A stretch of 13,577 bases of DNA from positions 137,969-151,545 of the forward strand of contig JAKOMT010000006.1 of NCBI GenBank assembly GCA_022241475.1, in the 5' to 3' direction. Numbering within the stretch: the stretch's first letter is position 1; each line of letters begins with the position of its first letter. Shown piece after piece: positions 1 through 6,325 of this stretch. Under the pieces are notes generated by a model. It was not told the origin of the DNA. It was given only the letters and a program-made list of their open reading frames with translations, and searched no databases. Made by a program: the position numbers and the translations under genes. The stretch comes from Microvirga sp. Lineage in GTDB: Bacteria; Pseudomonadota; Alphaproteobacteria; Rhizobiales; Beijerinckiaceae.

Positions 1-12
1 TACGTCCGTCAT
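1..12 (-). CDS. Start of an unidentified gene leaving the window (MTDV...)
   Basis: An ATG on the minus strand at 12-10 is preceded by a very strong Shine-Dalgarno sequence, GGAGGT at 23-18, five bases upstream. Only four codons (Met-Thr-Asp-Val) lie inside the window, so the product cannot be recognised. The RBS is better than those of most genes here, and about 240 bp of non-coding, repeat-bearing DNA lies upstream, which is what a gene start looks like. It lies downstream of the aspartic protease on the same strand but is separated from it by 257 bp, so it probably has its own promoter. It could still be a chance ATG; the missing sequence to the left would decide. Confidence 0.5.
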
Positions 13-18
13 GTTCCA

Positions 19-47
19 CCTCCTCGCCGGACCCTGGCCGGCGGAGG
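19..47 (-). promoter_or_regulatory. Hairpin burying the Shine-Dalgarno of the left-edge gene
   Basis: Read on the minus strand, CCTCCGCCGG (47-38) pairs with CCGGCGAGGAGG (30-19). This gives six base pairs next to a seven-base loop, then a two-base bulge (24-23), then four more pairs. The outer pairs take in most of the GGAGGT at 23-18, so in the mRNA the ribosome binding site of the gene starting at position 12 would be inside a GC-rich stem. Control of translation is an inference; GC-rich DNA makes such pairings fairly common. Confidence 0.4.
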
Positions 48-101
48 CGGCGTGACGGCGATCAACCGCTTTGAGCCGCTCCGACGACGCGGAGACCTGT
101 C

Positions 102-116
102 TGCGCGCGACGCGCA
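102..116. repeat. Inverted repeat TGCGCG-cga-CGCGCA
   Basis: A six-base inverted repeat with a three-base spacer in the non-coding stretch upstream of the left-edge gene. On its own it could be chance in GC-rich DNA, but it is one of three inverted repeats within about 105 bp. Confidence 0.3.
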
Positions 117-128
117 TCGTGCTGGCGT

Positions 129-146
129 GCGCTTCCGGGGAAGCGC
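129..146. repeat. Perfect inverted repeat GCGCTTCC-gg-GGAAGCGC
   Basis: Eight-base arms at 129-136 and 139-146 are perfectly complementary around GG. As RNA it would fold as about seven pairs with a four-base loop. No T-run follows on either strand, so it does not look like a classical intrinsic terminator. It lies between the end of the protease gene and the start of the left-edge gene, and could be an operator, a leader hairpin or a U-less terminator. Confidence 0.45.
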
Positions 147-185
147 CTACTAGGGCTGTCGTCCATCATCATCTCGGTTGATTTT

Positions 186-206
186 GCGTCGCACAAAATG
201 CGACGC
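186..206. repeat. Perfect inverted repeat GCGTCGCA-caaaa-TGCGACGC
   Basis: Eight-base perfect arms at 186-193 and 199-206 flank an AT-rich five-base centre, the shape of a binding site for a dimeric regulator. On the minus strand a possible -35 element TTGTGC (196-191) lies inside it, with a weak -10 candidate GATGAT (173-168) 17 bases further on, in the direction of the left-edge gene. No T-run follows the stem on either strand, which argues against a standard terminator for the protease gene. Confidence 0.45.
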
Positions 207-269
207 GCAGGCCATGGACCCGGAGAGCCCGCAAGTCAAGCAATTTCGGGCTTTGCGCGCCGATTCCGC

Positions 270-965
270 TCAGCCGCCGCCGCGCAGGATCAGCCGGTCG
301 TTGCGCACTTCGTAGGAGGTCAGCAGGTTCAGAAAGCTCATCCCGAGAAGGTTCTCGGAGAGAGCGCCGGGCCGGGCGACGAGGGCGCGCACGCGCGGCG
401 CGACGATATCGCCGATCGCCAGGGTCTCGATCGTCACGGGAGCCGCCATCGCGGTTCCGTTGGCGGTGCGCACCTGCACGACGTAGCGCAGATCCTGCGG
501 CGCGAAGCCGATGCGCGCGGCGCTTTCCGCGGTCAGCACCACGACGTCGGCGCCGGTGTCGAAGATGAAGCGCATCGGTTCGCCGTTGGCCGCGCCCTCG
601 ACGATAAAGCCGCCGGAGGCGCCGCGCGTAACGCTCACCTCGCCGGCGGACGAAACCGTCGTCCGGCCGGGAATCACGCCGTCCACGACGCGCCCGAACA
701 CGGCCTCCATCTCGAAGCGGTAGACGTAGAGCCCAAGCAGCGCGACGAAGATCGCCGCCCAGATGACGAGCGCGCGCAGCGCGTCCCCGAACTGGCCCCG
801 CCGTCCCCCGAACACGGAGCCCGCCAGAAAGAGCAGCATCGCCGCGAGGCCGGTGACCCGCGCGAACTGGTCCGGCTCGAGCCCGACGATCTCGCGCTGG
901 CCATAGGTGAAGGCGAGGATCGCGATCCCCGCCAGAATGACGCCGAGGCCGATCGCTCCCGGCAT
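270..965 (-). CDS. Membrane-anchored retropepsin-like aspartic protease (TIGR02281 type)
   Basis: A 231-residue protein. Three hydrophobic segments (about residues 3-20, 37-53 and 65-82) are followed by a single retropepsin-like domain. The active-site loop FIFDTGADVVVL carries DTGA at 136-139, and the late GMSFL at 208-212 matches the Ile/Leu-Gly-Met-x-Phe-Leu segment of the alphaproteobacterial clan AA family. Retropepsins work as homodimers with one catalytic Asp per subunit (here D136), so this is likely a membrane-tethered dimer; the domain side depends on the topology and its substrates are unknown. I chose the ATG at 965-963 because a longer reading would overrun the upstream DUF1289 gene in another frame. 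That gene ends two bases before this start, which implies co-transcription and probably coupled translation. Confidence 0.88.
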   Translation of the reverse strand: MPGAIGLGVILAGIAILAFTYGQREIVGLEPDQFARVTGLAAMLLFLAGSVFGGRRGQFGDALRALVIWAAIFVALLGLYVYRFEMEAVFGRVVDGVIPGRTTVSSAGEVSVTRGASGGFIVEGAANGEPMRFIFDTGADVVVLTAESAARIGFAPQDLRYVVQVRTANGTAMAAPVTIETLAIGDIVAPRVRALVARPGALSENLLGMSFLNLLTSYEVRNDRLILRGGG

Positions 966-967
966 GC

Positions 968-1189
968 TCAGTCTCGCCCGTCCGACGTCTCGGCCGGATA
1001 GGCCGCGCGCATGCGCGCGTCGAGCCCGGCCATGACGGCGAGGCGCTCGTCCTCCGACAAGCGGCCCCAGCCGGCGATTTCGGCGCGCGTCCGGCCGCAG
1101 CCCTCGCAAAGGCCCGTCGCCTCGTCGATCAGGCAGACCTTGGAGCAAGGGCTCGAAATCGTGCGCGCCGCGCCGCTCGTCTCGTTCAT
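968..1189 (-). CDS. DUF1289 family small Cys-motif protein
   Basis: A 73-residue protein with the DUF1289 signature: SPCSKVC near the N terminus (C15, C19), then LCEGCGRTRAEI (C28, C31), followed by a Trp-containing helix with SEDER. Four cysteines in a C-x3-C...C-x2-C arrangement suggest zinc or iron-sulphur binding, but the family's biochemical role is not established. The ATG at 1189 is preceded by GGAGAG. It lies 31 bp after cobS and two bases before the aspartic protease, all on the minus strand, so the three probably form one transcript. The protease-DUF1289 pair is a familiar neighbourhood in Rhizobiales (from memory). The family assignment is secure; the function is not. Confidence 0.88.
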   Translation of the reverse strand: MNETSGAARTISSPCSKVCLIDEATGLCEGCGRTRAEIAGWGRLSEDERLAVMAGLDARMRAAYPAETSDGRD

Positions 1190-1220
1190 GATCTCTCCGG
1201 TGCTCGAAAGGACAATGTCG

Positions 1221-2063
1221 TCACCGGGCGGCGAGGATCAAGAGGCCGAGCATGATCGCGATCTCCGCGATCTGCTGGGACGCGCCGGCGACGTCCCCGG
1301 TCTGGCCGTCGATCATCGCCTTCGACCAGCGCGTCATCAGCGCGGCGACGCCGCCGGCGAGAGCGGCCCCGAGCGCGAGTCCCGGCAGGGAGAGGCCCGT
1401 CGCGAGGCCGACGGCGCCGTAGATCGCAGCCGCGATCGCGCAGGCGACGAAGAAGGTCGCGACGGTCGGCCGACCCACCGCCGCCGAGGCGCCGTCGGAG
1501 CGCGCGGGCGGCAGGAAGGCGAGGGGCGCCAGCGAAACGCTGCGCGACAGGGCCGCGACCCCGACGAGCGCTCCCGCCGCCGCGAGCGGCGAGATCCGGC
1601 GCGCGATCTCGGCGAGCAGCAGCACGCGCAAACCGAGCCCGAGGATCAGCGCCGCGCCGCCGAACGTGCCGATGCGGCTGTCCTTCATGATTTCGAGGCG
1701 CGTCTCGCGCGTCGCGCCGCCGCCGAAGGAATCGAACGTGTCCGCGAGCCCGTCCTCGTGGAAGGCTCCGATGACGAGGGTCAGCGCCGTCACCGCGAGG
1801 GCGGCCGCGATCATGTCGCCGAGTCCGAGCGCGTGCGCGGCGAGAAAGACGAGCGCGCCGATCGCCCCGATGATCGCGCCCGCCGCCGGGAGCATGCGCG
1901 TCATCGCCGCAAAATCCGGGCGCGCGTGCGGATCGCTCTCCCAGGGGAGGGCCGGGACGGGAAGGCGCGAATAGAAGCGCAGGCATTGCGCGACGTGGGT
2001 GGCCGCCCGCGCCGCCGCATGCGGGGCGTCGTCTCGCGCGGGAACGTGCTCGTGCCGGTCCAT
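1221..2063 (-). CDS. cobS: Adenosylcobinamide-GDP ribazoletransferase (cobalamin synthase)
   Basis: A 280-residue polytopic membrane protein that joins adenosylcobinamide-GDP to alpha-ribazole (or its phosphate), the final assembly step of cobalamin. The family landmarks are present: FYSRLPVP (30-37), the Asp-rich [10 protein letters not shown] (102-111), a likely metal/substrate site, [10 protein letters not shown] (126-135), and a C-terminal GQTGD (253-257). The length is slightly above the usual 240-270. The ATG at 2063-2061 has GGTGGAAG just upstream, and the first conserved residues follow at about 25. The frame stays open much further upstream, but that stretch is antisense to cobT and is not coding. 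cobS diverges from cobT across 102 bp and probably leads the operon with the DUF1289 and protease genes. Confidence 0.95.
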   Translation of the reverse strand: MDRHEHVPARDDAPHAAARAATHVAQCLRFYSRLPVPALPWESDPHARPDFAAMTRMLPAAGAIIGAIGALVFLAAHALGLGDMIAAALAVTALTLVIGAFHEDGLADTFDSFGGGATRETRLEIMKDSRIGTFGGAALILGLGLRVLLLAEIARRISPLAAAGALVGVAALSRSVSLAPLAFLPPARSDGASAAVGRPTVATFFVACAIAAAIYGAVGLATGLSLPGLALGAALAGGVAALMTRWSKAMIDGQTGDVAGASQQIAEIAIMLGLLILAAR

Positions 2064-2081
2064 CTTCCACCCTCGCTGCGC

Positions 2082-2110
2082 TTCACCCCGTTCCAATAGC
2101 CCGCTATAGC
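2082..2110 (+). promoter_or_regulatory. Candidate cobT promoter overlapping the cobS promoter
   Basis: TTCACC (2082-2087) and TATAGC (2105-2110) are separated by 17 bases, each matching four of six consensus positions, and would start transcription about 50 bases before the cobT ATG. The elements interleave with the candidate cobS promoter on the other strand, so one bound regulator could affect both genes. The gap is too short to hold a typical cobalamin riboswitch. Confidence 0.35.
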
Positions 2111-2121
2111 TCCGCGGCCAA
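2093..2121 (-). promoter_or_regulatory. Candidate cobS promoter
   Basis: On the minus strand TTGGCC (2121-2116) is followed after 17 bases by TATTGG (2098-2093), about 30 bases upstream of the cobS ATG. Matches to the sigma-70 consensus are four of six for the -35 and about three of six for the -10. The call rests on spacing and location and is tentative. Confidence 0.3.
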
Positions 2122-2165
2122 CCAGCGAGCCTTCCCGCACACGCCCGCCCACAAGGAGCCAAGTC

Positions 2166-3194
2166 ATGATCGAGCAGACCTCCGGCGCCCCCTTCGACGA
2201 CGTGCGACGGCTTCTCGCGATGATGCCGGGCGCCGACGGCGAGGCCATCGAGGCCGTGCGCGCCCGCCAAGCGGAGCTGACCAAGCCCGCCGGCTCGCTG
2301 GGACGCCTCGAATGGCTGGCGGAATGGCTCGCCGGCTGGCAGGGCAAGGCGCAGCCGAGCGTGGCGCGGCCGCTCGTGGCCGTCTTCGCCGGCGCGCACG
2401 GGGTCACGGCGCAGGGCGTCTCGGCCTTCCCGGACGCGCTCAACCGCCAGATGCTGGCCAATTTCGCCGCCGGCGGCGCGGCCATCAACCAGATCTGCGC
2501 GGCCTACGGCATCGGCTTCAAGGTCTTCGAACTCGCTATCGACATGCCTACGAAGGACATCACGCAGGAAGCGGCGATGACCGAGAAGGACGCGGTCGCG
2601 ACGATGGCGTTCGGGATGGAGGCGATCGCCGGCGGGACGGATCTCCTCGGGATCGGCGAGATGGGCATAGGCAACACGACGATCGCCGCCGCGATCTACG
2701 CCGCGCTCTATGGCGGCGGAGCCGAACGCTGGGTCGGGCGCGGCACGGGCGTCGACGATGCGGGCCTCGCGCGCAAGGTCGCGGCGGTGGAGGCGGCGCT
2801 CGCCCGCCACGCCGACGCGCTGTCCGATCCGCTGGCGATCCTCGCGCGGCTCGGCGGGCGCGAGATCGCGGCCATGGCGGGCGCCATCCTCGCCGCGCGC
2901 ATCCAGCGCGTGCCCGTCGTCGTCGACGGCTATGTCGCGACCGCCTCGGCCGCGATCCTGCACGCGCTCGATCCTCGCGCCATCGATCATTGCGTTTTCG
3001 GCCACCTATCCGCCGAGGGCGCGCATCGCGAGGTTCTGGAGCGCTTCGGAAAAGCCCCGCTGCTCGCGCTCGGCATGCGGCTCGGCGAGGGTTCTGGCGC
3101 GGCGCTCGCCATGGGCCTGATCAAGGCGGCGGCTGGGTGCCACAACGATATGGCGACCTTCGAGGAAGCCGCCGTGGCGCGCCGCGATTCGTGA
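2166..3194 (+). CDS. cobT: Nicotinate-nucleotide--dimethylbenzimidazole phosphoribosyltransferase
   Basis: A 342-residue cytosolic enzyme that makes alpha-ribazole phosphate from nicotinate mononucleotide and 5,6-dimethylbenzimidazole, providing the lower-ligand nucleotide that CobS attaches. Recognisable segments are [10 protein letters not shown] (40-49), FAGAHGV (74-80), [12 protein letters not shown] (161-172), VGRGTGVDD (190-198), the SAEGAH loop (282-287) and [14 protein letters not shown] (302-315), whose Glu308 lies where the family's catalytic base is found. In the early motif an Ala (77) stands where many homologues have Asp or Asn, a small oddity recalled from memory. The ATG at 2166 follows AAGGAG (2153-2158) at good spacing. 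The length is typical for the family. It ends 15 bp from the convergent kinase gene. Confidence 0.96.
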   Translation: MIEQTSGAPFDDVRRLLAMMPGADGEAIEAVRARQAELTKPAGSLGRLEWLAEWLAGWQGKAQPSVARPLVAVFAGAHGVTAQGVSAFPDALNRQMLANFAAGGAAINQICAAYGIGFKVFELAIDMPTKDITQEAAMTEKDAVATMAFGMEAIAGGTDLLGIGEMGIGNTTIAAAIYAALYGGGAERWVGRGTGVDDAGLARKVAAVEAALARHADALSDPLAILARLGGREIAAMAGAILAARIQRVPVVVDGYVATASAAILHALDPRAIDHCVFGHLSAEGAHREVLERFGKAPLLALGMRLGEGSGAALAMGLIKAAAGCHNDMATFEEAAVARRDS

Positions 3195-3207
3195 CGGCGC
3201 CGCGCCG
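3195..3207. repeat. Short palindrome between convergent cobT and kinase genes
   Basis: CGGCGC and GCGCCG flank a single C, directly after the cobT stop and just before the kinase stop on the other strand. It could form a small hairpin (five pairs, three-base loop) in either transcript. It lacks a T-run and is GC-only, so any terminator role is uncertain. Confidence 0.25.
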
Positions 3208-3209
3208 GC

Positions 3210-4790
3210 TCAGGCCGCGCGCGTCGATCCGGAGCCGGCTTTCACGATGCGGCCCGTCGCGTCCCGCTCGGCGTTGCTCGGCTGAACGTCGACTGCGGGG
3301 AGCGCGTCCATCACCCGCGAGGCGGGAAGCGTCACGATCACTTCCGTGCCCTCGCGCGGAGCGGAGCGGAGCTGGAAGGCGCCGCCGTGCAGCTCGATCA
3401 GGCCCTTGACGATGGGCAGGCCGAGACCCGAGCCCTGCTCGGCCGTCTTGAGCGCGAGCGATCCTCGCCCGAAGGACGACATGATGATCGGGATTTCTTC
3501 CTCGGGGATTCCCGGGCCGTTGTCGCGGATCGACACGTATTGCCCTCCCGACGACGTCCATCCCGCCTTGATGACGATCTCTCCGCCGGGCGGCGTGAAT
3601 TTCACAGCGTTCGAGAGGATGTTGAGAATGATCTGTCGCAACGCCCGCTCGTCCGCCCAGACCCGCGGCAGCGACGGATCGACGACCGCCTTGATCGCCT
3701 GCTCCTTCGCGCGGGCGCGCAAAGCCACCATGTGCCGGCAATCGTCGACGAGATGCGACAGACGCAAAGCTTCCTCGTTCAGCTCGTAGCGCCCCGCCTC
3801 GACGCGCGACAGGTCGAGGATCTCGTTGATGAGTTCGAGGAGGTGGCCTCCGCTGGCGTGAATGTCGGCCGAATATTCCCGATAGGTGTCGGATGCGTGC
3901 TTGCCGAAGACCTCGTCCTTCATCACCTCGGAGAATCCGAGGATGGCGTTGAGCGGCGTGCGCAATTCGTGGCTCATCGTCGCGAGGAAGCGCGACTTGG
4001 CGAGGTTAGCCTCCTCCGCCCGCCGCCGCGCCTCGTCGGAATTGGCCTTGGCCTCCTCGAGTTCGTAGAACAGCTTGTCCTTCTCCGCCCGCGAGCGAAG
4101 CGTGGCGAGGGCGCTCGAATAGAGACGGCGCGCGAGGAAGACGAAGAACACCTGCGCGCTGATCGTCATCGCCGCCAGAAGGCCGGCGCCGACCTCCCGG
4201 GTCCCGAAGGCGAGCAGCATCACCGCGACGAAGAGGGGCGCAAGTCCGGCGTAGACGGCGGCCGGCAGTGTGGCCGAGAGCATCGCCGTGACGGCCGAGA
4301 CCATCAGCAGGACGAACAGGACGAACGAGCCGGCGCTCGGGTCGCTCGTGTTCGCGAGCGCCATCACCAGCAGCGCCCAGGCCGCGCCGAAGAGGGCCTC
4401 GCCGAAGACGAAGGTGCGGTGCCACCGCCCGAGCGCGATGTCCTCTTCCTTGTGCCGGGAGAGGCCGTGCGACAGGGCGATCATCAGGCCTGTGGCGATC
4501 GCGATCACGGCGGAGATCAGCGCCGCCTGATCGGGGACGAACCAGAAGGCCGCGAAACCGCCGGCCGCCGCGAGCACGAAGAGGGGGATCGCGGCGTCGA
4601 CGCGATATTGAGCGAAGAGCCGCAGGAACTCGAGTTCGAACGAACGCTCGAGCCCCACCGACGAGGTCAGCCGCTCGCGGGCCGTGCGCATGTTCTGCGC
4701 GACCTTGCGACGACGCCTTGCGTCGAGGGTGGGGGCGTCTGGTCCGGACGCCTCGGCCGGAGCGGATCCGGCGGCTTGTTCGCCTGTCAT
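3210..4790 (-). CDS. Membrane sensor histidine kinase, PleC/DivJ/PdhS-like transmitter
   Basis: A 526-residue protein. About six hydrophobic segments (residues 65-84, 88-108, 127-146, 155-173, 177-196 and 200-220) form the sensor part, followed by a charged linker likely to be coiled coil (224-266). The HisKA domain has SHELRTPLN (273-281) with phospho-acceptor His274, then a HATPase_c domain with the N box around N390/N394, DNGPGIP (423-429) and GSGLGLPIVKGL (453-464). There is no PAS, GAF or receiver domain, and no response regulator is next to it, so it is an orphan hybrid-free kinase. The HisKA sequence resembles the PleC/DivJ/PdhS group that acts on DivK-type regulators in alphaproteobacteria; this is an inference from memory of the motif. 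The start at 4790 has no clear Shine-Dalgarno. Residues after about 495 form a non-conserved tail. Confidence 0.9.
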   Translation of the reverse strand: MTGEQAAGSAPAEASGPDAPTLDARRRRKVAQNMRTARERLTSSVGLERSFELEFLRLFAQYRVDAAIPLFVLAAAGGFAAFWFVPDQAALISAVIAIATGLMIALSHGLSRHKEEDIALGRWHRTFVFGEALFGAAWALLVMALANTSDPSAGSFVLFVLLMVSAVTAMLSATLPAAVYAGLAPLFVAVMLLAFGTREVGAGLLAAMTISAQVFFVFLARRLYSSALATLRSRAEKDKLFYELEEAKANSDEARRRAEEANLAKSRFLATMSHELRTPLNAILGFSEVMKDEVFGKHASDTYREYSADIHASGGHLLELINEILDLSRVEAGRYELNEEALRLSHLVDDCRHMVALRARAKEQAIKAVVDPSLPRVWADERALRQIILNILSNAVKFTPPGGEIVIKAGWTSSGGQYVSIRDNGPGIPEEEIPIIMSSFGRGSLALKTAEQGSGLGLPIVKGLIELHGGAFQLRSAPREGTEVIVTLPASRVMDALPAVDVQPSNAERDATGRIVKAGSGSTRAA

Positions 4791-4799
4791 TCGGTCGGG

Positions 4800-4863
4800 T
4801 TCGTTAACGGGTTGCGCATCGATTCGCGGTATTCCGAGGAGCAGTCTTCCGCAAATTCGTTAA
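4800..4863. promoter_or_regulatory. Divergent control region with repeated TTCGTTAA
   Basis: The 83-bp gap between the kinase and thermonuclease starts holds TTCGTTAA twice in direct orientation (4800-4807 and 4856-4863) and one GATTC (4821-4825), which fits the GANTC target of the alphaproteobacterial CcrM methylase. TTAA is also the half-site of CtrA, but a full TTAA-N7-TTAA is not present. No convincing -35/-10 pair was found for either gene. Confidence 0.25.
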
Positions 4864-4873
4864 TGTCCGCCTC

Positions 4874-5503
4874 ATGATCGTCGAGCCGCCGGGAAAAAAT
4901 CGCGGGACGCCGTCGCCGCTCAAGCCCCGCTTCGTCGGCCAGGGCCGGGGACGCGCGCGGCCCCGGCGCGCTCATCCCTTTCGTCGCCGCAGCGCGCGCT
5001 TCGGCCGGACATTCATCCTTCTGCCGGCGCTCATCATCCTCGGAATCTGGCTCGGAGAGCGCGACTGGAGTTTCCTGCCGAAGGAGACGGTCGCAGGGCT
5101 CGCCCAGGTGATCGACGGCGATTCGTTGCGGATCGGGGACGTCGAGATCAGAATCGCCGATATCGACGCGCCCGAGCTTCGCCAGTTCTGCCGGTACGAC
5201 GGGATCGACCGCCGGTGCGGCGTCGAGTCCCGGCTGACGCTCGAGCGGCTCGTCGAGGGGTTCGAGACGCGCTGCGTCGTCCTGGAGGGCGACCGCTACG
5301 GCCGCAGCGTGTCGCGCTGCGAGGCGGACGGGCTCGATCTCGGCGCTGCGATGGTCTCGGCCGGCCAGGCGGTCGCCTTCGGCGCATACGAGGCGGAGGA
5401 GGCGCGGGCGCGAGACGACCGCCTCGGACTCTGGGCCGGCGAGTTCGAGCGCCCGGCCGATTGGCGGCGCGCGCAGGACGCGTCCGAACAGGCGCGCGAT
5501 TGA
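4874..5503 (+). CDS. Membrane-anchored thermonuclease (SNase-like)
   Basis: A 209-residue protein. An Arg-rich N terminus (1-45) precedes one hydrophobic helix (about 46-60), then a staphylococcal nuclease domain. The catalytic pattern is complete: VIDGDS (79-84, Asp83), R93, DIDAPE (96-101, with Asp98 and Glu101) and DRYGR (140-144, Arg144), matching SNase D21, R35, D40, E43 and R87. The family cleaves DNA and RNA with calcium. The positive-inside rule puts the basic tail in the cytoplasm and the nuclease domain in the periplasm; four cysteines (C106, C115, C134, C149) could form disulphides there. The ATG at 4874 lacks a clear ribosome binding site, and no alternative start occurs before the membrane helix. 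It diverges from the histidine kinase and is followed by a strong terminator at 5570-5598. Confidence 0.9.
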   Translation: MIVEPPGKNRGTPSPLKPRFVGQGRGRARPRRAHPFRRRSARFGRTFILLPALIILGIWLGERDWSFLPKETVAGLAQVIDGDSLRIGDVEIRIADIDAPELRQFCRYDGIDRRCGVESRLTLERLVEGFETRCVVLEGDRYGRSVSRCEADGLDLGAAMVSAGQAVAFGAYEAEEARARDDRLGLWAGEFERPADWRRAQDASEQARD

Positions 5504-5569
5504 CGGGGAACCGAATCGTCGATGGGGCGTTATTCACCCGACGACCTTCAGAGACGACCGACCTTCCAA

Positions 5570-5598
5570 GACCCGGCTTCGGCCGGGTCCTTTTTTTT
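5570..5598 (+). terminator. Strong intrinsic terminator after the thermonuclease
   Basis: GACCCGGC (5570-5577) and GCCGGGTC (5582-5589) form a perfect eight-pair stem closed by the stable loop TTCG, followed by C and eight Ts (5591-5598). It is 66 bases after the thermonuclease stop and separates that gene from the GST cassette. It works only in the plus direction, since no T-run lies on the other side. Confidence 0.93.
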
Positions 5599-5708
5599 GC
5601 AGGGGCCCAAGCGCCAGCCGTGCAAGGTCGGGCCCGCCGCATCACTCCGGCCCCGCATTGACCGCCACGCAGCGCTATGGTCCCTTCGGGTCCGGGAGGA
5701 AAAAGACC

Positions 5709-6320
5709 ATGAAACTTTACGATGGCGGGCGTGCGCCCAATCCGCGACGCGTGCGCATATTCCTCGCGGAGAAGGATATCTCCGTCGATATCGCGCCGGT
5801 CGACCTGGGCGCCATGGCGCATCGTTCGCCGGAATTCACGGCTCTCAATCCCTGGCGCCTGACGCCGCTCCTTCTCCTCGACGACGGGACGACCATCGCC
5901 GAATCCATCGCCATCTGCCGCTATTTCGAGGAGCTTTTCCCCGATCCGCCGTTGTTCGGCGCGAGCGCCATCGCTCGCGCCCGCGTCGAGATGTGGCAAA
6001 GACGCGTCGAACTGGGGCTCTTCAACAACGTGGCCGCGGCGTTCCGGCATCTGCACCCCGCCATGGCCGAGATGGAGAGCCCGCAAATTTCCGCATGGGG
6101 CGAAGCCAACAAGCCGAAGGTCATGGAGGCGCTCGCATTGCTCGACGCGCATCTCGCGAACAGCGAATATCTCTGCGAGGACGGCTTCAGCGTCGCCGAC
6201 ATCACGGGGCTCGTCGCGCTCGACTTCATGAAGCCGGCCAAGCTCGTCGTTCCGGACGATCTCGTCAACGTCCTGCGCTGGCACGCCGCGCTCAAGGCGC
6301 GGCCCAGCGCAGGGGCTTGA
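5709..6320 (+). CDS. Glutathione S-transferase family protein
   Basis: A 203-residue cytosolic protein with the two-domain GST layout. The N-terminal thioredoxin-like half begins MKLYDGG and includes LTPLLLLDDG (51-60) with the cis-Pro at 53, and ES at 65-66, which binds the glutathione gamma-glutamyl group. The helical C-terminal half includes FSVADI (160-165), the N-capping box and hydrophobic staple of GSTs. The usual catalytic Ser/Tyr/Cys near the N terminus is not obvious in GGRAPNPRRVR, so the chemistry is open; substrate cannot be told from sequence. The ATG at 5709 follows GGGAGGA (5694-5700) with eight bases spacing; an in-frame TTG at 5658 lies upstream but has no comparable RBS. 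It heads a tight plus-strand run with the UDG-like and PaaG-like genes. Confidence 0.92.
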   Translation: MKLYDGGRAPNPRRVRIFLAEKDISVDIAPVDLGAMAHRSPEFTALNPWRLTPLLLLDDGTTIAESIAICRYFEELFPDPPLFGASAIARARVEMWQRRVELGLFNNVAAAFRHLHPAMAEMESPQISAWGEANKPKVMEALALLDAHLANSEYLCEDGFSVADITGLVALDFMKPAKLVVPDDLVNVLRWHAALKARPSAGA

Positions 6321-6325
6321 TCCCG

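Noticed and set aside
186..206. Intrinsic terminator of the aspartic protease operon
   Set aside because: The stem is good, but no T-run follows it on the minus strand; A-rich sequence is found instead. It is kept as an inverted repeat.
2064..2165. Cobalamin riboswitch between cobS and cobT
   Set aside because: The gap is only 102 bp and I see no B12-box-like sequence; the element needs much more room.
2064..3005. Open minus-strand frame continuing upstream of cobS through the cobT region
   Set aside because: It is antisense to the clearly real cobT; the translation is Arg/Asp/His-rich with no fold, and the CobS family begins near 2063 with a good RBS.
3387..4877. Long plus-strand open frame opposite the histidine kinase
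   Set aside because: The product is low-complexity Arg/Glu/Asp-rich, typical of the antisense of a high-GC gene. The minus-strand kinase has complete motifs.
5658..5686. Promoter for the GST cassette using TTGACC at 5658-5663
   Set aside because: No acceptable -10 lies 16-18 bases downstream; the nearest AT-rich hexamer is only 10-11 bases away.
5522..6319. Open plus-strand frame upstream of the UDG-like gene, giving a 491-residue product
   Set aside because: This part lies under the GST gene in another frame and crosses the terminator; only the portion after about 6317 shows UDG-family sequence.
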